From Photorhabdus cinerea (GTDB lineage: Bacteria > Pseudomonadota > Gammaproteobacteria > Enterobacterales > Enterobacteriaceae), in contig NZ_PUJW01000009.1 of the NCBI RefSeq assembly GCF_011189575.1, positions 62,001-126,000 on the forward strand: DNA of 64,000 bases. Reading direction: 5' to 3'. A program made the position numbers and the translations under genes. Below the pieces are notes generated by a model that was not told the origin of the DNA, searched no databases, and saw nothing but the letters and a program-made list of their open reading frames with translations. Shown piece by piece: positions 1-9,323 of this stretch (positions within the stretch are counted from its first letter, which is position 1; the number at the start of each line of letters is the position of its first letter).

Positions 1-101
1 GCAGAACCTGCTACAACAATTGAGCAAACGAGACATAGCACAAAAACAACGATAAACGTTCTGCCGATGCTGTCATTATTTTTGGGTTTATCATTAGCCA
101 C
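1..101 (-). CDS. nqrC: NqrC, Na+-translocating NADH:quinone reductase subunit C (5' part only)
   Basis: The reverse strand from a GTG at 101 to the window edge reads MANDKPKNNDSIGRTF followed by a hydrophobic stretch. This is the typical NqrC N-terminus: a charged tail, then the single membrane anchor. NqrC carries a covalently bound FMN in the sodium-pumping NADH dehydrogenase. The GTG lies inside the last codons of nqrB (8-bp overlap), which fits the nqrABCDEF operon and translational coupling. Only about 33 codons are present, so nothing can be said about the FMN site. GTG is preferred because it gives the conserved N-terminus. Confidence 0.88.
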   Translation of the reverse strand, partial: MANDKPKNNDSIGRTFIVVFVLCLVCSIVVAGS

Positions 102-1332
102 GGGCTTTTCTCCGCTTAATATTGGCTTGCACTACCAGATAATCAAACAATGGCGCAAACAGGTTTGCGAACAGAATCGCCAGCATCATACCTTCTGGGT
201 ATGCTGGATTAACAACCCTGATAAGAACACACATCACACCAATCAGAATGCCGTACCACCATTTACCTTTATCAGTAAATGAAGCGGATACCGGATCTGT
301 CGCCATAAAAATCATACCAAAAGCGAAACCACCCAGAACCATATGCCAATACCACTGCATTGCAAACAGAGGATTAGTGTCTGAGCCGATAGCATTCAAC
401 AAGTAAGAAGTTGCAACCATACCCAACATGACACCCGCGACAATGCGCCATGAAGCAATGCGGGTAAACAGAATAAGTGCGCCACCGATGAAAATCATCA
501 GAGTAGACACTTCACCGATAGAACCAGGAATATTGCCAATGAAAGCATCCATCCAGGTAACAGGTTGACCGGTAACCGTATTCACTAATCCCTGACTACC
601 ACCAGCCGCCCATTGAGATAACGGGGTCGCACCAGAGAAACCATCAGCCGCAGTCCATACCAAATCTCCGGAAATCTGTGCAGGATAAGCAAAGAACAGG
701 AAAGCTCGGCCAGCCAGTGCCGGGTTTAAGAAGTTACGGCCTGTACCACCGAAGACCTCTTTCGCAATGACAACACCGAATGTAATACCCAGCGCCACCT
801 GCCACAGAGGAATCGTTGGTGGAACAATCAACGCAAACAAAATAGAAGTAACGAAAAATCCTTCGTTAATTTCATGTTTACGGATAATGGCAAACAGCAC
901 TTCCCAAAAACCACCAACCACAAATACGACGATATAAATGGGCAGAAAGTAAGTTGCACCAAGCAACATTTTACTGCCCCAACCCGCATCCAGTGTCAGT
1001 GATGCGCCCAAAAACTGAGCAACACGATAGTGCCAGTCAGATGCCAAAATTTGTTGCAGTTCTGCACCACTGTATAAATGATACAGTGCCGGAATCGCCT
1101 GCTGACCAACGTTATACATCCCCCAGAACATTGCCGGGAATACCGCCAACCATACCGTGATCATCATACGCTTTAGATCGATAGCGTCGCGGACATGAGC
1201 ACGGCCAGAAGTTACTGTACCTGATGTATAAAAAATCGTGGTTACCGCTTCATACAACGGATAATATTTTGCTAACTTGCCCCCGGGCTCAAAGTGGTGC
1301 TCAATTTTTTCAAAAAAGTTTTTCAGGCCCAT
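94..1332 (-). CDS. nqrB: NqrB, Na+-translocating NADH:quinone reductase subunit B
   Basis: Integral membrane subunit of the Na+-NQR complex, which oxidises NADH, reduces ubiquinone and exports Na+ across the inner membrane. The 412-residue protein has many hydrophobic helices. It carries the SGAT motif at residues 233-236, whose Thr236 is the known attachment site of covalent FMN in this family. Length is normal. It starts 3 bp downstream of nqrA and overlaps nqrC by 8 bp, so it is an internal operon gene. No anomalies were seen. Confidence 0.97.
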   Translation of the reverse strand: MGLKNFFEKIEHHFEPGGKLAKYYPLYEAVTTIFYTSGTVTSGRAHVRDAIDLKRMMITVWLAVFPAMFWGMYNVGQQAIPALYHLYSGAELQQILASDWHYRVAQFLGASLTLDAGWGSKMLLGATYFLPIYIVVFVVGGFWEVLFAIIRKHEINEGFFVTSILFALIVPPTIPLWQVALGITFGVVIAKEVFGGTGRNFLNPALAGRAFLFFAYPAQISGDLVWTAADGFSGATPLSQWAAGGSQGLVNTVTGQPVTWMDAFIGNIPGSIGEVSTLMIFIGGALILFTRIASWRIVAGVMLGMVATSYLLNAIGSDTNPLFAMQWYWHMVLGGFAFGMIFMATDPVSASFTDKGKWWYGILIGVMCVLIRVVNPAYPEGMMLAILFANLFAPLFDYLVVQANIKRRKARG

Positions 1333-1335
1333 GGA

Positions 1336-2679
1336 TTATCCTTCCTGCTCAATCTTAGTCAGCACTTCACGCAATACCGGACCATATTCATATTTGCCCG
1401 GACAGACGTAGGTACAAAGTGCCAAGTCTTCCTCATCTAACTCTAGGCAACCCAGCGCCTGAGCACTGTCGGTATCACCTGCAAGTAAATCCCGCAGCAA
1501 ATGCGTTGCCATGATATCCAAAGGCATAACACGCTCATAGTTACCGATTGGTACCATAGAACGTTCACCGCCATTAGTTGTGGTTGAAAAAGCAAAACGC
1601 TTATTTTTCAGGAAATGGCCAATAGTAGTACGAGTAATGGAAAACTTATCAGAACCCAGCATAATCCAACCGAACAGCTCTTTTTCACGGCCTTCACGCA
1701 AAACAGAAACCAGAGTGTGGAAACGGCCAAGATAATGGTGAGCGTCATCTGACTGAGTACCGCACAACACAGAACCTGAAATAATACGGTTTTCACCCTC
1801 TTTCAATTGATCCTGAGTCAACTCAAGCAAATCTGCCCCCAGACGGGTACGTATAAGACGTGGCCTCTCAACCTGTGGACCGGCCAATGCAATAACACGG
1901 TCAGTATAAAGAGTGCCGGTAGTGAACAACTTACCGATAGCAATCACATCCTGATATCCCAGGTGCCATACAGTTTTAGTCGCACTGGCGGGTTCAATAA
2001 AGTGAATGTGAGTTCCAACTAATCCCGCCGGGTGCGAACCAGAGAACTGACTATAAGTGATTTGTGCATTATTACCGACATTCGGCAAACTTCCTACACC
2101 GTGGCAAACATGAACTTTACCTTCGGTCAGTTTAGTCAGCACATTCAAGCCATCAATGAAAGCCTCTTCTTCGGTAGCAATAATAACCTGTGGATTTGCA
2201 GCCAGAGGCTGAGTATCCATAGCAGTTACAAAAATTGCTTTTGGCGAGGAGCCAGGAACAGGACTTCGGCTGTAAGGGCGGGTACGCAGAGCAGTCCATA
2301 ACCCAGAATCGATAAGATTCTTTTCTACTTGTTGACAGGATAACTGAGAAAGTTGGGCACGATCATAACGGTCAAAATTAACTTGTTCGTCTCCCGTTAT
2401 CTCAATCACAATTGACTGTAAAACACGTTGTTCACCGCGATTAATCGCCACAACCTGCCCACAGGCCGGACTGGTGAAAACCACACCTGGATTCTTTTTA
2501 TCTTCAAAAAGAATCTGCCCTTTCTTAACATGCTCACCTTCCTTAACCAACATAGAAGGACGCATTCCAACATATTCTTCACCCAACAATGCTACGTGGC
2601 AAATAGTCGGACCGTCTTCTATCACTTGAGCAGGCACCCCTGCAATCGGTAGGTCGAGTCCTTTTTTAATTTTAATCAT
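1336..2679 (-). CDS. nqrA: NqrA, Na+-translocating NADH:quinone reductase subunit A
   Basis: First gene of the nqr operon. NqrA is the soluble, membrane-associated subunit at the quinone-reduction side of the complex. The 447-residue product begins MIKIKKGLDLPIAGVP, the conserved NqrA start, and is full length. It is followed after 3 bp by nqrB. The roughly 400 bp upstream contain no gene and must hold the operon promoter, which is divergent from dpaA. E. coli lacks this complex; marine bacteria, Yersinia, Photorhabdus and relatives have it. Confidence 0.97.
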   Translation of the reverse strand: MIKIKKGLDLPIAGVPAQVIEDGPTICHVALLGEEYVGMRPSMLVKEGEHVKKGQILFEDKKNPGVVFTSPACGQVVAINRGEQRVLQSIVIEITGDEQVNFDRYDRAQLSQLSCQQVEKNLIDSGLWTALRTRPYSRSPVPGSSPKAIFVTAMDTQPLAANPQVIIATEEEAFIDGLNVLTKLTEGKVHVCHGVGSLPNVGNNAQITYSQFSGSHPAGLVGTHIHFIEPASATKTVWHLGYQDVIAIGKLFTTGTLYTDRVIALAGPQVERPRLIRTRLGADLLELTQDQLKEGENRIISGSVLCGTQSDDAHHYLGRFHTLVSVLREGREKELFGWIMLGSDKFSITRTTIGHFLKNKRFAFSTTTNGGERSMVPIGNYERVMPLDIMATHLLRDLLAGDTDSAQALGCLELDEEDLALCTYVCPGKYEYGPVLREVLTKIEQEG

Positions 2680-3096
2680 AAGATTTGCACAAGTTTATCA
2701 ATTAAATCATATGCTACAAATTACCTGGTGGTAACATAGCCACTCTATAAAAAATCCCTTAAGTCACGAATCGTGCCCAGGTTATTATTCTCCGATAATT
2801 ATTACGATTTTCTCTTAATCTCAGGGCGGCAATTTTAACATCTCCCCCCCTAGACTGTCTGACTAATCAAGTGATTTAGTTCAAGCAAACAGGAATAATT
2901 TTGGCACTGAACCGTTAATAGATCGTAAAAAACGAACTATTATATCACCTTTACCGACAATTGATTGTTTTTTGATCTTATAATCACTTTGTAGAAAAAA
3001 GCCATGGTTATTATTTTTTATTCACAAAGTTGATAACTCATGGCAATCTTAAGCTAAATTTTTAGTTAATTCGTTATGTCTCTATATGGTAGTCAC
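2680..3096. promoter_or_regulatory. Divergent nqrA / dpaA intergenic region
   Basis: About 417 bp without a gene, separating divergent nqrA and dpaA. It is AT-rich with a C-run around 2844-2850. A TATAAT-like hexamer lies near 2979-2984, about 115 bp before dpaA, but no well-spaced -35 accompanies it. Both promoters should be here, but no specific operator is recognisable. Confidence 0.4.
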
Positions 3097-3828
3097 ATGA
3101 AAAAAACTGCTGCTTTTGCTGCAATAATATTGATGCTTTTTAGTTCATTCCCTATCTATGCTCAGGATACTCCTGTAGAGTTTAAGCCAAACTCGTCTAC
3201 ACAATTTGGTTATCCTATATTCATCCAAATATTCAAAGAAGAACGGATATTAGAGCTCTATACTAAAGGCAGCCATGGAAGTTACCAACTGGTTAAAAGT
3301 TATCCCATATGTAATTACTCTGGCGGCCTTGGTCCCAAAACCACAGAAGGGGATCTAAAAAGCCCAGAAGGCTTTTATCGTGTGAAAACCAGTCAATTAA
3401 ATCCGAATAGTCGGTATTACCGATCTATTAATCTCGGTTTTCCAAATGAATACGATAAATCCAGAGGTTATTCCGGCAACTATTTAATGATCCATGGAGA
3501 ATGTAAATCTGTAGGTTGTTACGCTATGACTAACAGTTATATGGATGAAATCTATCATTATGTAGAAAGTGCATTACTGAACGGACAATATGAAATTAAT
3601 ATCAGTATTTATCCATTCAGAATGACACCACAAAATATGTTACATCACCGGGCATCTTCCCATTATATGTTTTGGCTGCAATTACAACCGGCCTATGAGT
3701 ATTTTATAAAAACCCGTCGACCGGCTGCTATCAACGTCATCAATGGTCAATATGTTGTTAACGCTATACCGATTAAATCGCCACTTTTGCAAAATCAATC
3801 ACAATATGCGTTCACCAAGGTGAAATAA
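3097..3828 (+). CDS. dpaA: DpaA (YafK/LdtF), murein L,D-transpeptidase-fold endopeptidase
   Basis: Periplasmic YkuD-fold protein. Its E. coli orthologue (YafK, LdtF, DpaA) detaches Braun's lipoprotein from peptidoglycan. The start at 3097 gives MKKTAAF plus a hydrophobic core ending near YAQ, a clean signal peptide; an in-frame ATG at 3076 would add seven residues in front of it. The catalytic HGxxxxxGC motif is visible with His133 and Cys141. Length (243 aa) is close to the 246 aa of E. coli. It converges on yafJ, and the two stop ends overlap by 30 bp. In E. coli yafK and yafJ are also neighbours. Confidence 0.92.
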   Translation: MKKTAAFAAIILMLFSSFPIYAQDTPVEFKPNSSTQFGYPIFIQIFKEERILELYTKGSHGSYQLVKSYPICNYSGGLGPKTTEGDLKSPEGFYRVKTSQLNPNSRYYRSINLGFPNEYDKSRGYSGNYLMIHGECKSVGCYAMTNSYMDEIYHYVESALLNGQYEINISIYPFRMTPQNMLHHRASSHYMFWLQLQPAYEYFIKTRRPAAINVINGQYVVNAIPIKSPLLQNQSQYAFTKVK

Positions 3829-4566
3829 TGCATAGCAACCCGGCTCAATCCGGTTCCAGAATTCATTGCCGGTTAAAGGCTGGGTAACAATGACAGAAAC
3901 TACATCATCCGGCTGCGTGTGCTGCTGGAAATCAATTTCAACATCCTGATCCAGAAGCTTCGCTTTCCCAAACGGTGCTCGTCGGGTAATCCAGTAAAGA
4001 TTAGTTGAACAATATGCCATCACAAAACACCCATCTGACAATAGCATATTAAACACACCTTTCTTTCTGAGTTCGTCCGCTAATGAAGCAATGAAACGAA
4101 ATACTGCTGGCCAGTTAGAGGGAGTCCTTGGATATTTTTGTGAAAGTCGATGCAAAATCCAACAGAAAGCATGTTCGCTGTCAGTTTGCCCGACTGGGCG
4201 ATATTGACCTGTTTCAAGCTGCCGATAACCTCGAAGCTGCCCATTATGGGCATAAGTCCAATTACGTCCCCACATTTCACGAATAAAAGGATGCGTATTT
4301 TCCAACGTAACATTACCGCGGTTAGCCTGTCGGATATGAGAAACCACCACTCCGGATTTAATCGGGTATTCCTGCACGAAGCGGGCAACGGGTGAATTAT
4401 AACCCGGTTGATGATCTTTAAATGTGCGACAGCCCCGCCCTTCATAAAAAGTGATCCCCCAACCATCTTTGTGGGGTCCAGTATGACCACCACGCTGAAT
4501 CAGACCACGCAAACTAAAGCAGATATCTGTTGGCACATTTGCACTCATGCCAAGTAACTCACACAT
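3799..4566 (-). CDS. yafJ: YafJ, class II glutamine amidotransferase family protein
   Basis: A 255-residue protein starting MCELLGMSAN, so Cys2 becomes the N-terminal nucleophile after Met removal, as in class II (Ntn-type) glutamine amidotransferases. The GWG, RQANRG and AHNGQLRG motifs of the glutaminase pocket are present. There is no attached synthase domain, so the physiological acceptor is unknown, as for E. coli YafJ. It lies 24 bp downstream of gmhA on the same strand and probably shares its transcript. Its 3' end overlaps dpaA by 30 bp. Confidence 0.92.
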   Translation of the reverse strand: MCELLGMSANVPTDICFSLRGLIQRGGHTGPHKDGWGITFYEGRGCRTFKDHQPGYNSPVARFVQEYPIKSGVVVSHIRQANRGNVTLENTHPFIREMWGRNWTYAHNGQLRGYRQLETGQYRPVGQTDSEHAFCWILHRLSQKYPRTPSNWPAVFRFIASLADELRKKGVFNMLLSDGCFVMAYCSTNLYWITRRAPFGKAKLLDQDVEIDFQQHTQPDDVVSVIVTQPLTGNEFWNRIEPGCYALFHLGERIL

Positions 4567-4590
4567 TTCCCACCTCTGTAACCTGTAAAA

Positions 4591-5172
4591 TTAGGCTTTA
4601 ATCATCTCTTTTTCAATAAGTTGAATCAGTATATGAATAACTTTGATATGAATTTCCTGAATACGATCTGCATAACCAAAATGCGGGACACGAATTTCCA
4701 CATCAGCCGTTCCTGCCATTTTGCCGCCATCCTTGCCTGTCAGCGTAATTACTTTCATGCCTTTTAGGCGAGCTGCTTCAATGGCTTTAATAATATTACC
4801 GGAATTACCGGAAGTAGAGATACCCAGTAACACATCACCCCCTTTCCCGACCGCTTCCACATAACGGGAAAAAACAAATTCATAGCCAAAATCATTACTA
4901 ACGCAAGAAAGATGGCTGACATCAGAAATTGCAATAGCCGGGTAGCCAGGACGGTTTTCACGGTAACGGCCAGTCAGTTCTTCAGCGAAATGCATCGCAT
5001 CACAGTGCGAGCCACCATTACCACAGGAAAGCACCTTACCACCTGCTTTAAATGAATCAGCCAATAATACCGCTGCTTTTTGAATCGCTTCAATATTCGC
5101 ATCGTTACTTAAAAACTTTGCCAGTGTATCCGCGGCTTCACTCAATTCACTACGGATCAGGTCTTGATACAT
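4591..5172 (-). CDS. gmhA: GmhA, sedoheptulose 7-phosphate isomerase
   Basis: Cytoplasmic SIS-domain enzyme converting sedoheptulose 7-phosphate to D-glycero-D-manno-heptose 7-phosphate, the first step of ADP-heptose synthesis for the lipopolysaccharide inner core. The zinc and catalytic residues known from E. coli GmhA fall at the same positions: His61, Glu65 and His180. The 193-residue length is standard. It precedes yafJ by 24 bp and is divergent from fadE, matching the E. coli arrangement of lpcA and fadE. Confidence 0.97.
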   Translation of the reverse strand: MYQDLIRSELSEAADTLAKFLSNDANIEAIQKAAVLLADSFKAGGKVLSCGNGGSHCDAMHFAEELTGRYRENRPGYPAIAISDVSHLSCVSNDFGYEFVFSRYVEAVGKGGDVLLGISTSGNSGNIIKAIEAARLKGMKVITLTGKDGGKMAGTADVEIRVPHFGYADRIQEIHIKVIHILIQLIEKEMIKA

Positions 5173-5374
5173 AGGTTCCTCACTTCAGTCAGGTAATCTT
5201 TAATTTTGTGCCAAATGTCAGTGTACCGGATCAGGAGAATTGAAAGAAGACACCATCACATTTCAGAAAAATTAATCCATGTCCGATCACCATGAGTTTG
5301 TGAGCTACATTGTAATTAAGATGTAAATATATTGATAAAAACGCCTTAGTCGTCTAAAAAGAAAAGAATGCCAC

Positions 5375-5391
5375 AACAGGTCAGACCTCTG
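5375..5391. promoter_or_regulatory. Putative FadR operator upstream of fadE
   Basis: The 17-bp site AACAGGTCAGACCTCTG contains the near-palindromic core AGGTC-A-GACCT. Its reverse strand ends GGTCTGACCTGTT, matching the 3' part of known FadR sites (GGTCNGACCTGTT). It sits about 35 bp before the fadE start codon, where FadR represses fatty-acid degradation genes until long-chain acyl-CoA releases it. The match is visual only. Confidence 0.6.
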
Positions 5392-5425
5392 ATGACTTAC
5401 CCTGAGATTAACCGGGAGCTTTATT

Positions 5426-7861
5426 ATGACCACATTTAGTATTGTTCTATTTTTAGTGTTAATTGGGATGCTTTGCTACCACAAAGTAAACCTCAATCTC
5501 AGCAGCCTACTGCTCCTTGTCTATACCGTCTTGATGGGCGCTATTGATGCATGGAGCTACTGGATGTTGTTACCAATGGCCATTATTCTATTCCCGCTGA
5601 ATTTTGCGCCAATGCGTCATTCCTTACTTACTGTTCCGGCCTTAAAAGCCTTCCGTAAAGTGATGCCAAGTCTGTCCCGCACGGAAAAAGAAGCTCTTGA
5701 CGCCGGTACTACTTGGTGGGAAGGAGAACTGTTCCGCGGTAAACCCGACTGGAAGAAATTACATGACTATCCAAAACCTCAGCTAACTGCTGAAGAGCAA
5801 GCGTTTCTAGATGGACCTGTAGAAGAAGCTTGCCGTATGACAAACGATTTCCAAATAAGCCATGAACTTGCTGATTTGCCGCCTGAATTATGGAACTACC
5901 TAAAAGAACATCGTTTCTTTGCCATGATTATAAAAAAAGAATATGGTGGTCTGGAATTCTCTGCTTATGCCCAAGCGCAGGTATTACAAAAACTGGCGGG
6001 TACTTCCGGTATCCTGGCAATCACTGTCGGCGTACCTAACTCCCTCGGTCCAGGTGAATTATTACAACACTATGGTACTGATGAGCAGAAGAACCGTTAT
6101 TTACCCGGGCTTGCCCGTGGTGAAGAGATCCCATGTTTCGCACTAACCAGTCCAGAAGCTGGCTCAGATGCCGGATCTATCCCAGATACAGGCGTCGTTT
6201 GTATGGGAGAATGGCAAGGTGAACAAATTCTGGGTATGCGTTTAACCTGGAACAAGCGTTACATTACACTTGCACCTATCTCCACCGTGCTTGGTCTGGC
6301 TTTCAAACTTTCTGACCCAGACCATTTACTGGGTGATACAAAAGAATTGGGCATTACCTGTGCATTGATCCCAACCAATATACCGGGAGTAGAAATTGGC
6401 CATCGTCATTTCCCGCTGAATATCCCATTCCAGAATGGCCCAACTCGCGGTAAAGATGTTTTCGTGCCAATCGACTACATCATTGGTGGACCGAAAATGG
6501 CCGGACAAGGCTGGCGTATGCTGGTTGAGTGTCTGTCTGTTGGCCGTGGCATCACTCTACCTTCAAATGCAACGGGAGGAGTGAAAAGCGTTGCTATGGC
6601 AATTGGCGCATACTCTTATATCCGCCGTCAGTTCAAAATGCCAATTGGTAAAATGGAAGGAATTGAAGAACCACTGGCACGCATTGCTGGTAACGCCTAT
6701 CTGATGGACGCAGCTTCAACACTTGCTACAACAGGTATTATGCTGGGCGAGAAACCCTCTGTGTTATCAGCTATTGTAAAATATCACTGTACCCACAGAG
6801 GCCAGAAATCTGTTATAGATGCAATGGATATTGCTGGTGGTAAGGGTATTTGCCTCGGTCCATCCAATTTCCTTGCCCGCGCTTATCAAGGCGCACCTAT
6901 CGCCATTACCGTTGAAGGCGCTAATATTTTGACCCGCAACATGATTATCTACGGTCAAGGCGCTATCCGCTGCCATCCTTATGTACTTGATGAAATGGCC
7001 GCTGCTGAGAATAACCGTATCAAAGATTTTGATAAGGCATTGTTCCGTCACCTTGGTCACGTTGCCAGTAATATGTTGCGTAGCTTCTGGCTTGGCCTAA
7101 CCAATGGCCGTACCAGCAGTACACCCGTCAATGATGCAACACGCCGTTATTATCAGCAATTAAACCGTCAGTGTGCCAATCTTGCGCTGTTATCAGATGT
7201 AGCAATGGGTGTATTAGGTGGCAGCCTGAAACGCCGTGAACGGGTTTCCGCCCGTCTTGGGGATGTTCTGAGTCAAACCTACCTGGCTTCAGCAACTTTG
7301 AAACGCTATGAAGATGAAGGTCGTCAAAAAGAAGATTTACCGCTAGTACAGTGGGCTGTTCAGGATAGTCTGTACCAAGCTGAACAGGCGATAGATAACT
7401 TACTACGTAACTTCCCAAACCGACTGGTTGCTGGTCTGATGCGCGTTATTGTCTTCCCATTAGGACGCGTAAATTCAGCACCATCTGACCATTTGGATCA
7501 CAAATTAGCGCAGCTCTTACAACAGCCTTCAGCTACCCGTGATCGCATTGGTCGTGGTCAATTCCTGACACCAAGTGAGTACAACCCTCACGGATTATTG
7601 GAAGAAGCTCTGCAAGACATTATTGCCGCAGAGCCGATCCATGCCCGTCTGAGCCGCGAAGCTGGTAAACGTCTTGGCTTTACTCGCCTAGATAAACTGG
7701 CAGAACAAGCATTGGCAGAACGTAAGATTACTCAAGAAGAGGCCGAAATTCTAAAACGTGCCGAAGCAAGCCGTTTGCGTTCTATTAATGTCGATGAGTT
7801 TGAACCGGAAGCACTGGCTGTTCCCGTTCCAGTTAAAAAGCCGAGAACAAAAGCAGCTTGA
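5426..7861 (+). CDS. fadE: FadE, acyl-CoA dehydrogenase
   Basis: An 811-residue acyl-CoA dehydrogenase that catalyses the first, FAD-dependent dehydrogenation step of fatty-acid beta-oxidation. It begins with two hydrophobic segments (about residues 3-60), typical of the long FadE type, followed by the dehydrogenase core (conserved LTSPEAGSDAGS around residue 245) and a long C-terminal extension. E. coli FadE is 814 aa. A GGGAG ribosome site precedes the ATG by 7 bp. It stands alone, divergent from gmhA, with a FadR-like box upstream and a bidirectional terminator downstream. Confidence 0.97.
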   Translation: MTTFSIVLFLVLIGMLCYHKVNLNLSSLLLLVYTVLMGAIDAWSYWMLLPMAIILFPLNFAPMRHSLLTVPALKAFRKVMPSLSRTEKEALDAGTTWWEGELFRGKPDWKKLHDYPKPQLTAEEQAFLDGPVEEACRMTNDFQISHELADLPPELWNYLKEHRFFAMIIKKEYGGLEFSAYAQAQVLQKLAGTSGILAITVGVPNSLGPGELLQHYGTDEQKNRYLPGLARGEEIPCFALTSPEAGSDAGSIPDTGVVCMGEWQGEQILGMRLTWNKRYITLAPISTVLGLAFKLSDPDHLLGDTKELGITCALIPTNIPGVEIGHRHFPLNIPFQNGPTRGKDVFVPIDYIIGGPKMAGQGWRMLVECLSVGRGITLPSNATGGVKSVAMAIGAYSYIRRQFKMPIGKMEGIEEPLARIAGNAYLMDAASTLATTGIMLGEKPSVLSAIVKYHCTHRGQKSVIDAMDIAGGKGICLGPSNFLARAYQGAPIAITVEGANILTRNMIIYGQGAIRCHPYVLDEMAAAENNRIKDFDKALFRHLGHVASNMLRSFWLGLTNGRTSSTPVNDATRRYYQQLNRQCANLALLSDVAMGVLGGSLKRRERVSARLGDVLSQTYLASATLKRYEDEGRQKEDLPLVQWAVQDSLYQAEQAIDNLLRNFPNRLVAGLMRVIVFPLGRVNSAPSDHLDHKLAQLLQQPSATRDRIGRGQFLTPSEYNPHGLLEEALQDIIAAEPIHARLSREAGKRLGFTRLDKLAEQALAERKITQEEAEILKRAEASRLRSINVDEFEPEALAVPVPVKKPRTKAA

Positions 7862-7895
7862 TACTGACGGCTGAAAAAGAGTGAAAATTAATCAT

Positions 7896-7921
7896 GGGGC
7901 GATATCCCAGGGTATCGCCCC
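7896..7921. terminator. Bidirectional terminator between fadE and lysA
   Basis: Perfect 9-bp inverted repeat GGGGCGATA / TATCGCCCC around an 8-nt loop, located between the convergent fadE and lysA stop codons. On the + strand it is followed by GTATTTTA, a modest U tract. The other side is AT-rich as well, so it may serve both genes. Confidence 0.75.
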
Positions 7922-7926
7922 GTATT

Positions 7927-9198
7927 TTATGACAAGGATACCTCTTCCAATGCTAATAACTCTTCAATCGTTTGACGACGGCGAATCAATTGAGGTTTGC
8001 CATTAATGAACAACACTTCGGGGATAAGCGGGCGGCTATTGTAATTAGAAGACATCGACGCACCATAAGCACCAGTATCATGGAAAACCAAATAATCGCC
8101 AACCTGAGCAGGCTGCAACATTCTTGACGCAACTCCCCCACCCTCAACCTGCGTAAAAACATCACCTGATTCACACAACGGACCCGCAACTAACGTTTCC
8201 TGTAATGGAAGCTGATCAATCTTGCCTCCACCAGAAGGCAGAACCGAGATATTATGATAACTGCCATACATTACTGGGCGCATCAAGTCATTGAACCCCG
8301 CATCCACCAGAACATAATTACGGCTACCCATCTGCTTAACCGCCCGGACTTCTGTCATCAGAACGCCAGATTCCGCAACCAGAAAACGTCCCGGTTCAAT
8401 TTCTAGCTTAACGTTATGACCCAAGTGTTGCTCAATTCTTTTGCGGGCATCATCCCACAACCCAAAATAATGAGCGATATCGATTTGTTCATCTCCCAAC
8501 TGATAAGGGGTAGATAACCCCCCACCGGCTGAAATTGCCTGAATATCTTCACCACAGAGAATAACCTGCTCAACCATTGCATCGCACACACTGGCAAGGT
8601 GCTGATAATCAACACCAGAGCCAATATGCATATGTAAACCAAGCAACTTCAATTCATAGCGACGTATTTTCTCAATTGCCTGTGGCAGATCCTGATACCA
8701 AATACCATGTTTGCTGTTTTCACCACCCGTATTGGTTTTCTGACTATGACCATGACCAAATCCCGGGTTAATCCGCAACCATACCGGATGCCCTTTTCTA
8801 TATTGACCAATCTGCTCCAACATATCGATAGAACCCGCATTAACCGGAATATCTAATTCAATTATCCGCTTAAGTGTTGGCACATCTATTAAATCAGCAG
8901 TAAAAACGATGTCTGCCGTTTCTTGACCAGAACAAAACCCAGCCCGCAAAGCACGTTCAATTTCACCCAGCGAAACTGCATCAACCTTCACACCATACTC
9001 ACGCATAAGGCGTAAAATATGAGTATTAGAGCAAGCTTTCTGGGCGAATCGAACCACATCAAACTGATGTAATATTTTGATTCTCTGAATAATTGTTTCA
9101 CTATCATAAATCCATAACGGAGTACCATAAGTCTCTGGCAAACAACTCAGATTCTCTGGTATCAGAGCAGAACAATTATTACAGTCAAAAGTATTCAT
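7927..9198 (-). CDS. lysA: LysA, diaminopimelate decarboxylase
   Basis: PLP-dependent fold-III decarboxylase that makes L-lysine from meso-diaminopimelate, the last step of lysine synthesis. The PLP lysine lies in FAQKACSN (Lys54). HIGSGVDY and the C-terminal AGPLCESGD motif, which provides the second-subunit residues, are present. The ATG at 9198 is preferred over a GTG at 9213 because GAGAG lies 8 bp before it and the resulting 423 residues match E. coli (420). It is divergent from lysR, its activator in E. coli. Confidence 0.97.
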   Translation of the reverse strand: MNTFDCNNCSALIPENLSCLPETYGTPLWIYDSETIIQRIKILHQFDVVRFAQKACSNTHILRLMREYGVKVDAVSLGEIERALRAGFCSGQETADIVFTADLIDVPTLKRIIELDIPVNAGSIDMLEQIGQYRKGHPVWLRINPGFGHGHSQKTNTGGENSKHGIWYQDLPQAIEKIRRYELKLLGLHMHIGSGVDYQHLASVCDAMVEQVILCGEDIQAISAGGGLSTPYQLGDEQIDIAHYFGLWDDARKRIEQHLGHNVKLEIEPGRFLVAESGVLMTEVRAVKQMGSRNYVLVDAGFNDLMRPVMYGSYHNISVLPSGGGKIDQLPLQETLVAGPLCESGDVFTQVEGGGVASRMLQPAQVGDYLVFHDTGAYGASMSSNYNSRPLIPEVLFINGKPQLIRRRQTIEELLALEEVSLS

Positions 9199-9323
9199 CA
9201 GGGTTTCTCTCACAAAATCAGTAGATAACCTATTATTGGCAGTAAAAAAACAGGAATAAAAATATCTGTTTCGCTATAGTCTATTCATCTGTGATATCGG
9301 GTTATCATCTGAAGGGATCATCT

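Noticed and set aside
1807..2652. Small + strand frames inside nqrA
   Set aside because: Antisense shadows of a fully conserved gene.
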